Assembly: GCF_027257955.1 (NCBI RefSeq)
Contig: NZ_JANZNQ010000004.1
Coordinates: 1 to 64,000, forward strand
Reading direction: 5' to 3'
Source of the DNA: Zhongshania aquatica
Lineage (GTDB): Bacteria > Pseudomonadota > Gammaproteobacteria > Pseudomonadales > Spongiibacteraceae
Length of the DNA stretch: 64,000 nucleotides
Shown here: positions 25,533 to 35,508 of the stretch, piece after piece
How positions within the stretch are numbered: the first letter of the stretch is position 1
How the letters are laid out: every line of letters starts with the position of its first letter
Notes under the pieces: model-generated
The model's input: only the letters and a program-made list of their open reading frames with translations
What the model was told of the DNA's origin: nothing
The model's database searches: none
Translations under genes and position numbers: made by a program

Positions 25533-26939
25533 TTACACGCTGTAGTACATGTCGAACTCAACGGGGTGAGTTGTCATGGCTAGGCGCTCAACTTCTTGGG
25601 CTTTCAGTGCGATGTAAGCGTCGATGGTATCGTCGTCGAAAACACCGCCAGCGGTTAAGAACGAGCGGTCTGCGTCTAATGCTTGCAGTGCTTGATCTAG
25701 GCTAGAGGCAACGGTTGGGATTGCCGCTGCTTCTTCTGCTGGAAGATCGTAAAGGTCTTTATCAGCAGCATCGCCAGGGTGAATCTTGTTTTTGATACCG
25801 TCTAAGCCGGCCATCAGCATTACCGCAAACGCGAGGTAAGGGTTGGCAGATGGATCTGGGAAGCGAACTTCTACGCGACGTGCTTTCGGGTTTGGAACAA
25901 ATGGAATGCGGATTGACGCAGAGCGGTTGCGCGCTGAGTAAGCCAGCATAACAGGTGCTTCAAAGCCAGGAACCAAACGTTTATACGAGTTGGTAGAGGC
26001 GTTGGTGAAAGCATTGATAGCGCGAGCGTGCTTGATGATACCGCCGATATAGAACAGCGCTGTTTCAGACAGGCCGCCGTATACATCCCCAGCAAACAGG
26101 TTAACGCCGTCTTTGCTCAAAGACTGGTGAACGTGCATGCCGCTGCCGTTGTCGCCAACGATTGGCTTAGGCATAAACGTTGCTGTTTTGCCGTAGGCAT
26201 GAGCAACATTGTGTACGCAATACTTTAGAATTTGAACTTCGTCAGCTTTCTTAACACAAGTGTTTGGGCCAACGCCGATTTCACACTGGCCAGCTGTGCC
26301 CACTTCGTGGTGATGTACTTCTATAGTCAGACCCATGTCGGTCATGGCGTTACACATAGCGCCACGCAGGTCGTGTAGGCTGTCGACTGGCGGTACGGGG
26401 AAATAACCACCTTTAACGCCTGGGCGGTGACCGGTATTGCCTTCTTCGAAGTTGTCGCCAGATTTCCACGCCGCTTCGTCAGACGCAATCGCGTAGCTAG
26501 CGCCTTCCATTGACACCTTCCACTTCACGTCGTCGAAAATGAAGAATTCTGGCTCTGGACCGAATAGGGCGTTGTCGGCTATGCCGCTTGAGCGCATATA
26601 GTCTTCAGCGCGCTGAGCGATAGAGCGTGGGTCGCGGTTGTAGCCCAGCATTGTAGAGGGTTCTACAATGTTGCAGCGGATGATAATGGTGGATTCTTCG
26701 GTGAAAGGGTCTAAAACAGATGCTGAGTCATCTGGCATGAGAATCATGTCTGATTCGTTAATGCCTTTCCAGCCAGCGATTGACGAACCGTCAAACATTT
26801 TACCGTCTTCAAAAAAACCGGCGTCAACTTCGGTTGCCGGAATGGTGACGTGCTGCTCTTTGCCTTTTGTGTCGGTGAACCGCATGTCGGCCCATTTCAC
26901 GTCGTTATCGGCGATTAACTTCAGAGTGTTCTCTGACAT
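25533..26939 (-). CDS. glnA: Glutamine synthetase type I
   Basis: This 468-residue GSI-beta enzyme makes glutamine from glutamate, ammonia and ATP. Visible are the N-terminal latch region [26 protein letters not shown], metal site Glu residues in [13 protein letters not shown], the ATP-binding [27 protein letters not shown] and the adenylylation site DLYDLPAEE, whose Tyr is modified by GlnE. Upstream lie a sigma-54 promoter and NtrC half-sites, and the glnLG genes are close downstream, so nitrogen control by the Ntr system is expected. Confidence 0.98.
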   Translation of the reverse strand: MSENTLKLIADNDVKWADMRFTDTKGKEQHVTIPATEVDAGFFEDGKMFDGSSIAGWKGINESDMILMPDDSASVLDPFTEESTIIIRCNIVEPSTMLGYNRDPRSIAQRAEDYMRSSGIADNALFGPEPEFFIFDDVKWKVSMEGASYAIASDEAAWKSGDNFEEGNTGHRPGVKGGYFPVPPVDSLHDLRGAMCNAMTDMGLTIEVHHHEVGTAGQCEIGVGPNTCVKKADEVQILKYCVHNVAHAYGKTATFMPKPIVGDNGSGMHVHQSLSKDGVNLFAGDVYGGLSETALFYIGGIIKHARAINAFTNASTNSYKRLVPGFEAPVMLAYSARNRSASIRIPFVPNPKARRVEVRFPDPSANPYLAFAVMLMAGLDGIKNKIHPGDAADKDLYDLPAEEAAAIPTVASSLDQALQALDADRSFLTAGGVFDDDTIDAYIALKAQEVERLAMTTHPVEFDMYYSV

Positions 26940-27052
26940 TATGTACGTCCTCCAGAATAGAGAGTCTGTTAAAAGTTCGGCTAGGCCGAGTTGATGATAA
27001 TTATATTCGCAACGTATTGTGCCGCATAGCGGAGCAATCTGTGAACCGTAAA

Positions 27053-27068
27053 AGCAATATATATGCCG
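27053..27068 (-). promoter_or_regulatory. Sigma-54 promoter of glnA
   Basis: On the minus strand CGGCATATATATTGCT has the -24 GG (27067-27066) and -12 GC (27055-27054) with the required 10 bases between them. A start near 27042 would leave a leader of about 100 nt before the glnA ATG. Sigma-54 control of glnA by NtrC is established in enterobacteria and Pseudomonas. Confidence 0.7.
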
Positions 27069-27150
27069 TTTAATTGTGCCTGATTTTTAGGTTTGGTGGC
27101 TTTCTTCCTTTTCTTGTGGCTGAAGATTGTGCGTCGAGATAAAAAGCGCG

Positions 27151-27194
27151 GTCTTTTTTGGTGCAATATCAATATTTATGTTCTTTTTTGGTGC
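27151..27194 (-). promoter_or_regulatory. Two NtrC-like sites upstream of glnA
   Basis: On the minus strand TGCACCAAAAAAGAC (27165-27151) and CGCACCAAAAAAGAA (27195-27181) repeat with a 30-bp period, about three helical turns. Each matches the left half of the NtrC consensus TGCACC-N5-GGTGCA. They lie about 110-150 bp before the predicted start, a normal enhancer distance. Confidence 0.65.
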
Positions 27195-27266
27195 GGGTGC
27201 GCTTTGGGCTGCGTCCGATGCTAGGGGCCGCTATAATGGCCGCCCATTTACAAAAGTGACCCGTTA

Positions 27267-28721
27267 ATGAAATTTATCGTCAAGCTGTTTCCTGAAATCA
27301 TTGTTAAGAGTAAGCCTGTGCGTAAGAAATTTACCCAGCAGCTTCGGGATAACCTGCGTAAATTGTTATTACCGCTCGATCCGGATTTAGTCATTGTTCG
27401 TGATTGGGATCGTATCACTTTAGAGACCCGTAGTACCGACCCCAGTGTGTTAAAACGCTTTACAGTTGTTCTATGTCAAACACCAGGCATTGCTCATGTT
27501 ATCGAGGTCCTGGAATATCCTTTGGTGGATGTGCACGACATTTATGAAAAAACCCGAGAGGTTCTTGGCGACAGTCTTAAGGGGCGTACTTTTGCCGTGC
27601 GTTGCAAGCGGGTTGGTAGCCATGATTTTAGTTCCGGCGAGGTAGAGCGCTACGTGGGTGGCGGGCTTAATCAACATGTTGAGTCCGCCGGTGTTGATTT
27701 GCGCAACCCGGATGTCACCGTGCGAATCGAAGTGCGTAATGCGGTGGTCTATATCGTTAAACGTCGTATAGAAGGTTTAGGCGGCTACCCTATGGGAACG
27801 GTTGATGCCGTGATGTCGCTTATTTCCGGTGGCTTTGACTCCACAGTGTCGAGTTACATGACTATGAAGCGGGGTATTCGCACTCACTTCTGTTTTTTCA
27901 ATCTCGGTGGGCGTGAGCACGAGGTTGGGGTAAAGGAAGTCGCGCTGTACTTGTGGCTTAAATATGGAGCGTCACATCGGGTTAAATTTGTCAGTGTACC
28001 GTTTGAGGATGTTGTTGCTGAGATTTTGAAAAACGTCGAGAACTCTCAAATGGGGGTTGTTCTTAAGCGCATGATGCTGCGCGCAGGGGCTGAGGTGGCA
28101 GCTCAGCTGGAGGTGCCAGCGTTGGTTACTGGCGAAGCTGTGTCTCAGGTTTCTAGTCAAACACTGCAAAATTTATCGGTGATTGATCAGGTAACGGACA
28201 CACTCGTGCTTAGGCCTTTGATTACCATGGATAAGCTCGACATTATTAAAATAGCCGCGCAGATAGGTACCGAAGAGTTCGCCGCTAATATGCCTGAATA
28301 CTGTGGGGTGATTTCGGTTAAACCTACGACCAAGGCGAAGCCTGAGCGCGTAGCGGCCCAAGAGGCGAAGTTTGACTTTGCCGTACTTGAGCGGGCGATT
28401 GCTGCCGCGGAGTTTATTAATATCGATCAGCTAGCCGACGAGGATAGAACGGTAGCGGAAGTTGAAATGCTACCGATTCCGTTGCCTGGCTCGGTAGTGC
28501 TAGATGTTCGTCACCCTGATGAAATTGATCGTTTGCCTTTAAAGCTTGTAAGTGGCGAAGTGCAGGCGATACCTTTTTATGAATTGCATCGCCGGTTTGC
28601 GGAGCTGGATTCTGCTCGCACGTATTTGCTGTATTGCGAAAAGGGTGTAATGAGTCGGCTGCATGCTTCGCATTTAGTTGAGCAGGGCTTTAATAATGTG
28701 AAGGTGTATCGTCCGTCATGA
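27267..28721 (+). CDS. thiI: tRNA 4-thiouridine sulfurtransferase ThiI
   Basis: This 484-residue enzyme installs 4-thiouridine at position 8 of tRNA and supplies sulfur for thiazole synthesis. It has an N-terminal NFLD/THUMP region (FIVKLFPEIIVKSKPVRKKF to about 165) and a PP-loop ATPase with LISGGFDSTVSSYM. A C-terminal rhodanese domain (VVLDVRHPDEIDRLPL) carries the catalytic Cys in YLLYCEKGVMSRLHA. This is the long gammaproteobacterial form. It is divergent from glnA, and its last four bases overlap the start of the thioesterase gene. Confidence 0.97.
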   Translation: MKFIVKLFPEIIVKSKPVRKKFTQQLRDNLRKLLLPLDPDLVIVRDWDRITLETRSTDPSVLKRFTVVLCQTPGIAHVIEVLEYPLVDVHDIYEKTREVLGDSLKGRTFAVRCKRVGSHDFSSGEVERYVGGGLNQHVESAGVDLRNPDVTVRIEVRNAVVYIVKRRIEGLGGYPMGTVDAVMSLISGGFDSTVSSYMTMKRGIRTHFCFFNLGGREHEVGVKEVALYLWLKYGASHRVKFVSVPFEDVVAEILKNVENSQMGVVLKRMMLRAGAEVAAQLEVPALVTGEAVSQVSSQTLQNLSVIDQVTDTLVLRPLITMDKLDIIKIAAQIGTEEFAANMPEYCGVISVKPTTKAKPERVAAQEAKFDFAVLERAIAAAEFINIDQLADEDRTVAEVEMLPIPLPGSVVLDVRHPDEIDRLPLKLVSGEVQAIPFYELHRRFAELDSARTYLLYCEKGVMSRLHASHLVEQGFNNVKVYRPS

Positions 28722-29146
28722 ATGAAATAAACGTATCTCCTTTGTTTGATGTCTTGGTGTCTCCGCGCTGGGCAGACCAAGACAGCATGGGCCACATAAA
28801 CCATGTTCAATACTTTCGCTATTTAGAGCAGGCGCGCGTTCAGTGGCTGATCGATTCGGGTTTTGGCAATAGCGGCGATGCCAACAATCTTTCAGGCTTG
28901 ATTGTTGCGGCAATTGGGCTCAATTACAGAAAGGAGTGGCACCACGACAAACTATTGCGCGCCAAGGCGTGGGCCGTCCATATTGGCAATAGTAGTTTTC
29001 GTCTGCTGCACAGACTTTATTCTGAAGACGGCAGCGAGTTAGTCGCTGAGGGCGAGATAACATTGGTCTGTATTGACGCCGAACATCGTCCGATACCGAT
29101 AGGCCATAATGAGCGCAGCCAATTGCATGCCTGCGCCTTGAGCTAG
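28718..29146 (+). CDS. Acyl-CoA thioesterase (4HBT hot-dog family)
   Basis: This 142-residue hot-dog thioesterase has the 4HBT signature RWADQDSMGHINHVQYFRYL, with the catalytic Asp and the following His-Asn, and then ARVQWLIDSG. It hydrolyses acyl-CoA thioesters; the chain specificity cannot be told. The ATG overlaps the thiI stop (ATGA at 28718-28721), so the genes are translationally coupled. The gene ends in a hairpin shared with the convergent gene. Confidence 0.9.
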   Translation: MNEINVSPLFDVLVSPRWADQDSMGHINHVQYFRYLEQARVQWLIDSGFGNSGDANNLSGLIVAAIGLNYRKEWHHDKLLRAKAWAVHIGNSSFRLLHRLYSEDGSELVAEGEITLVCIDAEHRPIPIGHNERSQLHACALS

Positions 29147-29162
29147 CGATTTATTCGCTAGC
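29142..29162. terminator. Hairpin spanning two convergent stop codons
   Basis: GCTAGCG (29142-29148), loop ATTTATT, then CGCTAGC (29156-29162) forms a perfect 7-bp stem. It contains the TAG stop of the thioesterase gene, and the TAA stop of the convergent gene lies in its loop. There is no clear T-run, so strength as a terminator is uncertain. Confidence 0.5.
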
Positions 29163-29594
29163 GGGTTTGCCTAGGTTCAAATTGTAGTATTTGAAGTGCT
29201 GATTCTCTAGCGTTAGTGTCGCAGTCATAATCGCACTACCGTGTTCAAAGCGAACGTTGCTGCTGTAGCTGAGTTTCGGCGGGTGGTTAAGGATAGATAG
29301 CGCGCCACTAAGGCGGGAAAACAAGGGCTCGTCCATGCTGGTGAATGCGCCAAGATGGCGATAGTTATCTGTTAATTGCTGGAGTTGCTCATCGCTCACT
29401 TCGTCGAGTGTTTCTCTGCCTAGCTCCGACTTTAGATCCTGTACATCCCAGCTCGAAATTTTCGCCAGTGACGCCTTCAAATAGCGATTGGCATTGTCTT
29501 TATAATGGTCTTCAACTTCCCCGCTGTAGTAGTAGAGCCCGCCAAAGCCAAGTAGGCCAGAAATAACAAACACGTTTAGAGTGATATTGCGCAC
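29151..29594 (-). CDS. Membrane-anchored protein of unknown function
   Basis: I do not recognise this 147-residue protein. It has an N-terminal hydrophobic helix (ITLNVFVISGLLGFGGLYYY) that is probably an uncleaved anchor. A helical segment rich in charged residues follows (YKDNANRYLKASLAKISSWD, LGRETLDEVSDEQLQQL) and then a beta-rich C-terminus (LSYSSNVRFEHGSAIMTATL). The bulk should lie in the periplasm. It is encoded 14 bp after the Na+-dependent transporter on the same strand, so the two are likely co-transcribed. No catalytic motif is visible. Confidence 0.7.
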   Translation of the reverse strand: MRNITLNVFVISGLLGFGGLYYYSGEVEDHYKDNANRYLKASLAKISSWDVQDLKSELGRETLDEVSDEQLQQLTDNYRHLGAFTSMDEPLFSRLSGALSILNHPPKLSYSSNVRFEHGSAIMTATLTLENQHFKYYNLNLGKPASE

Positions 29595-29608
29595 AGAGAG
29601 AATCCTGT

Positions 29609-30919
29609 TTAGATAAGTTTAAGGCTGTTTAAAAAGATAAGAATAATACCGATAGGCGCAAGGTAGCGCAGTACAAACCACCAACATTTAAATAGCATGC
29701 CCGTTCCCATGCCTACTTCTTCCTCGACAGTATTTTTCGAAAGCGCGCGGCCTACAAATAGCGCAATCATCAGTCCGCCTAGGGGTAGCATAATATTAGC
29801 CGTTATATAGTCTAAGGCGTTAAACACTTCTCCGTAGAATATACAGGCGACCCCGCCTAGCCATGCAATGCCGGTGAGCCCAAATGTCGAAAACACTCGT
29901 TTAACATCACGTTTTTCTAACCAAGCGACGCCGGGCTCGATTAGTGAAATCGAAGAGCTGAGTGCGGCAATGCTAACCAAGGCAAAGAAAATAGTACCGA
30001 AGAACTGCCCGCCGCCCATATTAGAAAAGGCAATGGGTAGTGTGACAAACATCAGGCCGGGACCTTGGCCCGGAGTGAGGTCATTCGCAAAGACCAGTGG
30101 GAACATTGCCATGCCAGCGACAAGAGCGATTACGGTGTCGAGGGCGGCAATCGTTAATACGGTTTTGCCAATCGACGCTTTTCCGGGGAAATAGGCGCCA
30201 TAGGCCATGATCGCGCCCATGCCCAAGCTTAGCGTAAAGAAGGCGTGGCCCATGGCAACGAGCACCGCCTCGCTGGTAAGTTTGCTGAAATCGGTGTCGA
30301 ACATAAAGTGCAGGCCGGCGCTAAAATCGCCGTTGAACCAGCTATACCCAAGTAGTAATAGAAGGAATCCAAACAGCACTGGCATTAAAATATCGACAGA
30401 TTTGCCGATGCCATTGGTAACGCCACCGGCGACAATCGAGGCGGTGATGAGACAAAAGATGCTGTGCCAAAACAGTTGTTCATACGGGCTGCTGAGCAGT
30501 TCTGAAAAGCTCTTTTCTATCTGCTCCACCGGTGCTTGGTGATAACTGCCACTTAGGCTTTGGGCGACATAATCTAGCGCCCAGCCAGCGACCACGCTGT
30601 AGAACATCATAATCATTAGGCCGGCTAGAATGCCAATGGCACCCACTGCGCCCCAGTTGGCCGTTTTGCCCGCCGCTTGTCCTAGACTGCTCATGCTGTC
30701 CACCGGATCGCTGCGACCGGCTCTGCCAACCATGATTTCTGCAATCATCACCGGTATACCGATCAGCAAAATGCAGGCTAGGTAGATCAGTACAAATGCA
30801 CCGCCGCCGTATTCGCCGGTAATGTAGGGAAATTTCCAGATATTGCCGAGTCCGACGGCGGAGCCGGTAGCGGCAAGAATAAAGGTCCAGCGGCTCTTCC
30901 AGGTGACATTGGCGGTCAT
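29609..30919 (-). CDS. Sodium-dependent transporter, NSS/SNF family
   Basis: This 436-residue transporter has 11-12 predicted membrane spans. It shows the neurotransmitter:sodium symporter opening WKSRWTFILAATGSAVGLGN followed by IWKFPYITGEYGGGAFVL, with the Na+-site Gly/Asn residues in unwound TM1. It probably imports an amino acid or similar solute with Na+; the substrate is not predictable. I place the start at the ATG at 30919 (MTANVTWKSRW), because the extra 24 residues upstream are unlike the family. It is followed closely by the unknown membrane-anchored gene. Confidence 0.93.
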   Translation of the reverse strand: MTANVTWKSRWTFILAATGSAVGLGNIWKFPYITGEYGGGAFVLIYLACILLIGIPVMIAEIMVGRAGRSDPVDSMSSLGQAAGKTANWGAVGAIGILAGLMIMMFYSVVAGWALDYVAQSLSGSYHQAPVEQIEKSFSELLSSPYEQLFWHSIFCLITASIVAGGVTNGIGKSVDILMPVLFGFLLLLLGYSWFNGDFSAGLHFMFDTDFSKLTSEAVLVAMGHAFFTLSLGMGAIMAYGAYFPGKASIGKTVLTIAALDTVIALVAGMAMFPLVFANDLTPGQGPGLMFVTLPIAFSNMGGGQFFGTIFFALVSIAALSSSISLIEPGVAWLEKRDVKRVFSTFGLTGIAWLGGVACIFYGEVFNALDYITANIMLPLGGLMIALFVGRALSKNTVEEEVGMGTGMLFKCWWFVLRYLAPIGIILIFLNSLKLI

Positions 30920-31120
30920 CGTGATCGGTATCCGTAGCGGAATTTTTGTCAATTCGGGTTTGATTGTAACGGCTATCGTGCTTCCGCCCAAGCGGCGCGC
31001 TTTTTTGAATTATTATGGTAATAGTTGCTCAAGGTGAAGATAAATTGATCAGTTACTGCTTTGCGGTGCGGTGCTGGTGTATAATGCGCGGCCATTTTAT
31101 CCAACGACGAATGCCATTTC

Positions 31121-32926
31121 ATGATTGATACGCTGCGTAATATCGCCATTATCGCCCACGTTGACCACGGTAAAACCACACTGGTGGATAAACTGTTGAG
31201 TCAGTCGGGAACCCTTGACCGCCGCAACCAAGATTCCGAGCGGATCATGGACTCCAACGACCAGGAGAAAGAACGCGGTATAACCATTCTTGCTAAAAAC
31301 ACGGCAATTGAGTGGAACGGCTACCGTATCAATATCGTTGATACCCCAGGTCACGCTGACTTCGGTGGTGAAGTAGAACGCGTTCTGTCGATGGTCGATA
31401 GCGTGTTGCTGCTGGTTGACGCCGTTGATGGTCCGATGCCGCAAACTCGTTTTGTTACTCAAAAAGCCTTTGAACAGGGTTTGAACCCTATTGTTGTGGT
31501 TAATAAAGTCGACCGTCCGGGCGCACGTCCAGATTGGGTTGTGGACCAAGTGTTCGATTTGTTCGATCGCCTAGGAGCAACTGACGAGCAGTTGGATTTC
31601 CCGATCATATTTGCCTCGGCCTTGAACGGCATTGCCGGCTTAGACGCTGACGATATGGCCGAAGATATGACGCCGCTGTTCCAGATGATTGTTGATAAAG
31701 TGCCGACTCCAGAAGTCGACGCCGATGGCCCGCTGCAAATGCAAATTTCGGCACTCGATTATAATAGCTATGTCGGCGTAATCGGTGTTGGCCGTATTAC
31801 TCGCGGCACCATGAAGGCCAATGACCAGCTAGTTGTGGTCGGTGCAGACGGCAAAACTCGCAAATGTAAGCTGCTGTCTGTCATGGGTTATTACGGCCTT
31901 GAACGAGTAGAGGTACCGGAAGGTAAGGCGGGTGAAATTGTCTGTGTGACAGGTATTGAAGGCCTGAATATCTCAGACACGCTATGCGCACCGAGTCATC
32001 CAGAGCCGCTGCCACCCTTGAGCGTAGATGAGCCTACGGTCAGCATGACCTTCCAAGTAAACGATTCCCCGTTTGCCGGTAAAGAAGGTAAATTTGTCAC
32101 CTCGCGAAATATCCGCGACCGCCTAGATCAAGAATTGATTCACAACGTGGCACTGCGCGTTGAACCAGGCGAAACCCCCGATAAATTTAAAGTATCTGGC
32201 CGGGGTGAATTACATCTTTCAGTACTGATTGAAACCATGCGTCGTGAAGGTTTCGAAATGGGCGTGTCTCGTCCTGAAGTGGTACAAAAAGTGGTTGATG
32301 GCGTAGTTCAAGAACCGTTTGAACATGTTGTTATCGATGTAGAAGAGCAGCACCAAGGTTCCGTTATGGAAGAACTTGGCTTGCGTAAAGCCGAGATGAC
32401 CAATATGGAGCCTGACGGCAAAGGTCGCGTTAAGCTTGAGTTCATTGCACCGGCGCGCGGCTTGATTGGTTTCCGTGGTCAGTTCCTGACCATGACGTCT
32501 GGTAGCGGCATCATGACCACCGTTTTCGATCACTACGGTGAAGTGAAAGGTGGCGAACTGGCAGGCCGTCAAAACGGCGTGTTGGTGTCGATGGTAGGCG
32601 GCAAAACCCTGAGCTACGGTCTGTTTAACTTGCAGGATCGCGGTCGCCTCTTCTTGGGCCATGCTGCAGAAGTTTACGAAGGCCAGATCATCGGAATTCA
32701 CAATCGCAGCAATGATTTGGTTGTTAACCCAACCAGAGCGAAGCAGCTAACCAACGTTCGCGCCTCAGGTACTGATGATGCTTTAACCTTATCACCGCAT
32801 ATTAAGCATACCCTTGAGCAGGCCCTGGAGTTCATTGAAGACGATGAATTGGTAGAAGTAACGCCTAAGAGTATTCGTCTGCGTAAAAAACTGTTGAAAG
32901 AAAACGAGCGTAAACGCGCTAAGTAA
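31121..32926 (+). CDS. typA: Ribosome-associated GTPase TypA/BipA
   Basis: This 601-residue translational GTPase belongs to the EF-G/LepA superfamily. G1 is [13 protein letters not shown]3 [16 protein letters not shown] and G4 [13 protein letters not shown]. An EF-G-like domain II follows, then domains III and V, and the TypA-specific C-terminal domain with [20 protein letters not shown]. It assists 50S assembly and stress or cold adaptation. The gene is monocistronic here and is followed by a G+C-rich hairpin. The neighbouring glnA-thiI-typA order is as in Pseudomonas. Confidence 0.97.
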   Translation: MIDTLRNIAIIAHVDHGKTTLVDKLLSQSGTLDRRNQDSERIMDSNDQEKERGITILAKNTAIEWNGYRINIVDTPGHADFGGEVERVLSMVDSVLLLVDAVDGPMPQTRFVTQKAFEQGLNPIVVVNKVDRPGARPDWVVDQVFDLFDRLGATDEQLDFPIIFASALNGIAGLDADDMAEDMTPLFQMIVDKVPTPEVDADGPLQMQISALDYNSYVGVIGVGRITRGTMKANDQLVVVGADGKTRKCKLLSVMGYYGLERVEVPEGKAGEIVCVTGIEGLNISDTLCAPSHPEPLPPLSVDEPTVSMTFQVNDSPFAGKEGKFVTSRNIRDRLDQELIHNVALRVEPGETPDKFKVSGRGELHLSVLIETMRREGFEMGVSRPEVVQKVVDGVVQEPFEHVVIDVEEQHQGSVMEELGLRKAEMTNMEPDGKGRVKLEFIAPARGLIGFRGQFLTMTSGSGIMTTVFDHYGEVKGGELAGRQNGVLVSMVGGKTLSYGLFNLQDRGRLFLGHAAEVYEGQIIGIHNRSNDLVVNPTRAKQLTNVRASGTDDALTLSPHIKHTLEQALEFIEDDELVEVTPKSIRLRKKLLKENERKRAK

Positions 32927-32940
32927 GCTTTCAACTTCGA

Positions 32941-32961
32941 GCGGCTGTGTTCCACAGCCGC
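32941..32961 (+). terminator. Hairpin after typA
   Basis: GCGGCTGTG-TTC-CACAGCCGC is a perfect 9-bp stem 14 bp after the typA stop. It is followed only by TTATCATTC, so the T-run is weak, but position and stem strength suggest a terminator. Confidence 0.65.
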
Positions 32962-33046
32962 TTATCATTCTTCCTGCTCGACCACATACCGATAAGCTTG
33001 CGACTGCGCTACACTGAATAGGCGCAATTTCAGATTGGTTATCGAT

Positions 33047-34018
33047 ATGCTTACCCTATTCCCAGATATAAAGCCCTACCTTACCCATCACCTGCCGGTT
33101 CAGTCACCGCATATATTGTATGTCGAAGAGTCCGGAAACCCAGATGGCATTCCTGTATTGTTTGTTCATGGTGGCCCCGGTGCGGGTTGTAGTCCGCGAG
33201 CGCGGTGTTTTTTCGACCCCGAACGCTACCGCATTATTCTATTTGATCAGCGCGGCTGTGGTCGCTCTGAGCCCCATGCTTGTTTGGAGAATAATTCTAC
33301 CTCTGCATTAATCGACGATATGGAGCATATTCGCCAGCATCTCAAGATCGACGATTGGGTGCTGTTTGGTGGTTCCTGGGGATCAACGTTGAGTCTCGCC
33401 TATACGCAGGCGCACGCAAGTCGGGTGCGAGCGATGATTCTGCGCGGTATCTTTTTGTGCCGTCCAAAAGAGCTGGATTGGTTCTACGGCGAAGATGGTG
33501 CTAAAAAGGTCTTCCCAGATTATTGGCAGGAATTTAGTGATTGTGTTACGCCGCGCGATGGCGAAAACAGAATTCAGGCTTACCACCGTGTGCTGCATGG
33601 CGAAAACGAAGTGGCTAGAATGTCTGCCGCCAAGGCTTGGTCTTTGTGGGAAGCCCGCTGTTCAACACTGCGTCCACATCACGATATAGAAGATCACTTA
33701 ATGGATGCGCATACGGCAGTCTCTATGTCGCACATAGAGACTCATTATTTTGTTAACCACGCGTTTTTGGAAGAAAACCAATTGCTGAATAATATGGCGG
33801 TAATAGAAAATATTCCCGGCATTATCGTTCATGGCAGATACGATATGATTTGCCCGCTGGAAAATGCGGTTGAACTGCACCAACTGTGGCCTAGCTCTGA
33901 GCTTCATATTATCCGTGACGCTGGTCATTCTGCGTTCGAGCCTAGTATCTCAGATGCACTTGTGAAGGCGAGTAATGATATCGCCGACTTATTAAGCAAC
34001 GGTGAGCTGAGTTATTAG
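33047..34018 (+). CDS. pip: Proline iminopeptidase
   Basis: This alpha/beta hydrolase of 323 residues (S33 family) removes N-terminal proline from peptides. Characteristic are the oxyanion motif VLFVHGGPGAGCSPRARCFF, DQRGCGRSEPH, the nucleophile elbow FGGSWGSTLSLAYAQ-like (seen as VLFGGSWGSTLSLAYTQ), the Asp in YDMICPLENA and the catalytic His in DAGHSAFEP. I prefer the ATG at 33047 (MLTLFPDIKPYLTHHL), where family similarity begins, over an in-frame start four codons upstream. It is followed by dtd on the same strand, 62 bp away. Confidence 0.94.
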   Translation: MLTLFPDIKPYLTHHLPVQSPHILYVEESGNPDGIPVLFVHGGPGAGCSPRARCFFDPERYRIILFDQRGCGRSEPHACLENNSTSALIDDMEHIRQHLKIDDWVLFGGSWGSTLSLAYTQAHASRVRAMILRGIFLCRPKELDWFYGEDGAKKVFPDYWQEFSDCVTPRDGENRIQAYHRVLHGENEVARMSAAKAWSLWEARCSTLRPHHDIEDHLMDAHTAVSMSHIETHYFVNHAFLEENQLLNNMAVIENIPGIIVHGRYDMICPLENAVELHQLWPSSELHIIRDAGHSAFEPSISDALVKASNDIADLLSNGELSY

Positions 34019-34080
34019 ACGCATTTTGTGAAGTGTAAGATTTTTAAGACATTTTAATATTTAAAGAAAGAAGAAAATAA

Positions 34081-34518
34081 ATGAAAGCATTGTTACAGCG
34101 AGTGCGTTCCGCGAAGGTAGAGGTTGACGGGGCGTGTGTTGGTTCTATAGAGCAGGGTTTACTGGTTTTTCTTGGTTTAGAAAAAGAGGACAGTGAAGAG
34201 GCTGTTACTAAACTTTGCGCGCGAATGATGGCGTATCGAATTTTCGCTGATGATGAAGGCCGAATGAATAAATCTGTTGCAGATATAAATGGCGGCGTTT
34301 TACTTGTGTCCCAGTTCACCCTAGCTGCTGATACGAACAAAGGGCTCCGGCCGGGCTTTTCAACTGCGGCGGAACCTGTCCGCGCAGAAGCGCTGTATGA
34401 GTTTGCGCTAAAGGAAATGCGCAGAATGCACGGCAACGTGGCTTGCGGTCGTTTTGGTGCGGATATGCAAATTAGCTTGCTAAATGACGGGCCGGTCACA
34501 TTTTTACTTGAGGCTTAA
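34081..34518 (+). CDS. dtd: D-aminoacyl-tRNA deacylase
   Basis: This 145-residue enzyme removes D-amino acids, and glycine from tRNA-Ala, to protect translation. It has the family start MKALLQRVRSAKVEVDG, the SQFTLAADTNKG motif and the cross-subunit Gly-cisPro element in LRPGFSTAAEP. Length is typical. An AAGAAGAAA-rich leader precedes the ATG. It probably shares a transcript with pip. Confidence 0.96.
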   Translation: MKALLQRVRSAKVEVDGACVGSIEQGLLVFLGLEKEDSEEAVTKLCARMMAYRIFADDEGRMNKSVADINGGVLLVSQFTLAADTNKGLRPGFSTAAEPVRAEALYEFALKEMRRMHGNVACGRFGADMQISLLNDGPVTFLLEA

Positions 34519-34645
34519 AGTAAAAAATTATTAAAAAGTTCATTTATTTTTGCCAATAGTAATAATTCACAAACTCATAAATTAAGATGAACTGTTTACC
34601 TAAGTGCAGTCTAAATCTCCGTCTACATTATGGAGAGCGAAAATC

Positions 34646-35245
34646 ATGTTATACAAAAGAACGATATTACTTGCTGCAGGTTTCACTAGTGCAATTGCCG
34701 CAGGACCTTTATTAGCAAAAGATTTTAGCTATACCTATGTCGAAGGTGGTTTTGCCGATGTTGAAGTTGATAATGATGATGCGGATCAGATTTACGGCGG
34801 CGGCTCATTAGCCCTAGACAAAAATATTTTTGTTCGCGGTTCAATTGGTAATCTGGATTACAACAGGAACTTAGAGTTTGACACCGTTAGTATTGGTGTC
34901 GGCGCACCGCAAAGACTGTCTGACCGGACTGATTTAGTTGTGGCTTTAGACTATAGCTTTGCTGAATCGGAAAGTACCAATCCTGTTTTGGATAATATCG
35001 ATATTGATACGTTAACAGGTAGCGTCATGTCACGTACGTGGCTCACCAATAATATTGAAGGCAACTTGAGTGCAGGTTTGGCGTACCAAGATGTGGACGG
35101 TGACTCTGATTCGGGCGCTGTATTGGGTGCAGGTTTACGTGTCTATATCGTGCCGCAGTTTTCGGTAGCAGGTAATATCAGTCGTAGTTTTGTTGGCGAT
35201 TATGATACCGATTCAGTAGGGTTAAATGCGCGTTTAGAGTTTTAA
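34646..35245 (+). CDS. Small outer-membrane beta-barrel protein
   Basis: The mature part of this 199-residue precursor looks like an 8-stranded porin-type barrel. After a signal peptide (ILLAAGFTSAIAAGPLLAKD) come alternating strands such as FSYTYVEGGFADVEVD, DLVVALDYSFAE and ISRSFVGDYDTDSVGLNA, and the chain ends in Phe (NARLEF), as outer-membrane insertion requires. The ATG at 34646 is chosen because GGAGAG lies 8 bases upstream; an upstream in-frame start would spoil the signal peptide. It resembles OmpA-like or opacity-type barrels but has no further motif. A terminator follows. Confidence 0.85.
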   Translation: MLYKRTILLAAGFTSAIAAGPLLAKDFSYTYVEGGFADVEVDNDDADQIYGGGSLALDKNIFVRGSIGNLDYNRNLEFDTVSIGVGAPQRLSDRTDLVVALDYSFAESESTNPVLDNIDIDTLTGSVMSRTWLTNNIEGNLSAGLAYQDVDGDSDSGAVLGAGLRVYIVPQFSVAGNISRSFVGDYDTDSVGLNARLEF

Positions 35246-35304
35246 GTCTCTTAATAATATTTGTGCCTTTGATATTGCATAAAGGCGCATTGTGTTGACT
35301 AAAG

Positions 35305-35333
35305 ATCCTCGTCATTGGCGGGGATTTTTTTTG
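35305..35333 (+). terminator. Terminator after the outer-membrane barrel gene
   Basis: ATCCTCG and CGGGGAT form a stem with one G-T pair around a short loop, followed by a T8 run ending at 35333. It lies 60 bp after the stop codon. Confidence 0.8.
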
Positions 35334-35508
35334 ACGTTGTTTTCTGTTTTTCTATAGCTTGGTATATTCCTGCTGTGTTTTCAAAAATCAATATAACACT
35401 AAATTACCAATGACTTTGGTCGTCGAATTTACTTGCCAAACTTATACTTGAAGACGATTTGGGTCTATAGTGTATGTACTATAATTAAAATTAAATGTGT
35501 GAGCAAAG

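Noticed and set aside
27009-27024. Alternative sigma-54 promoter for glnA (GGCAC...TTGC on the minus strand)
   Set aside because: The spacing between GG and GC is 11 bases instead of 10; the element at 27053-27068 has the right spacing.
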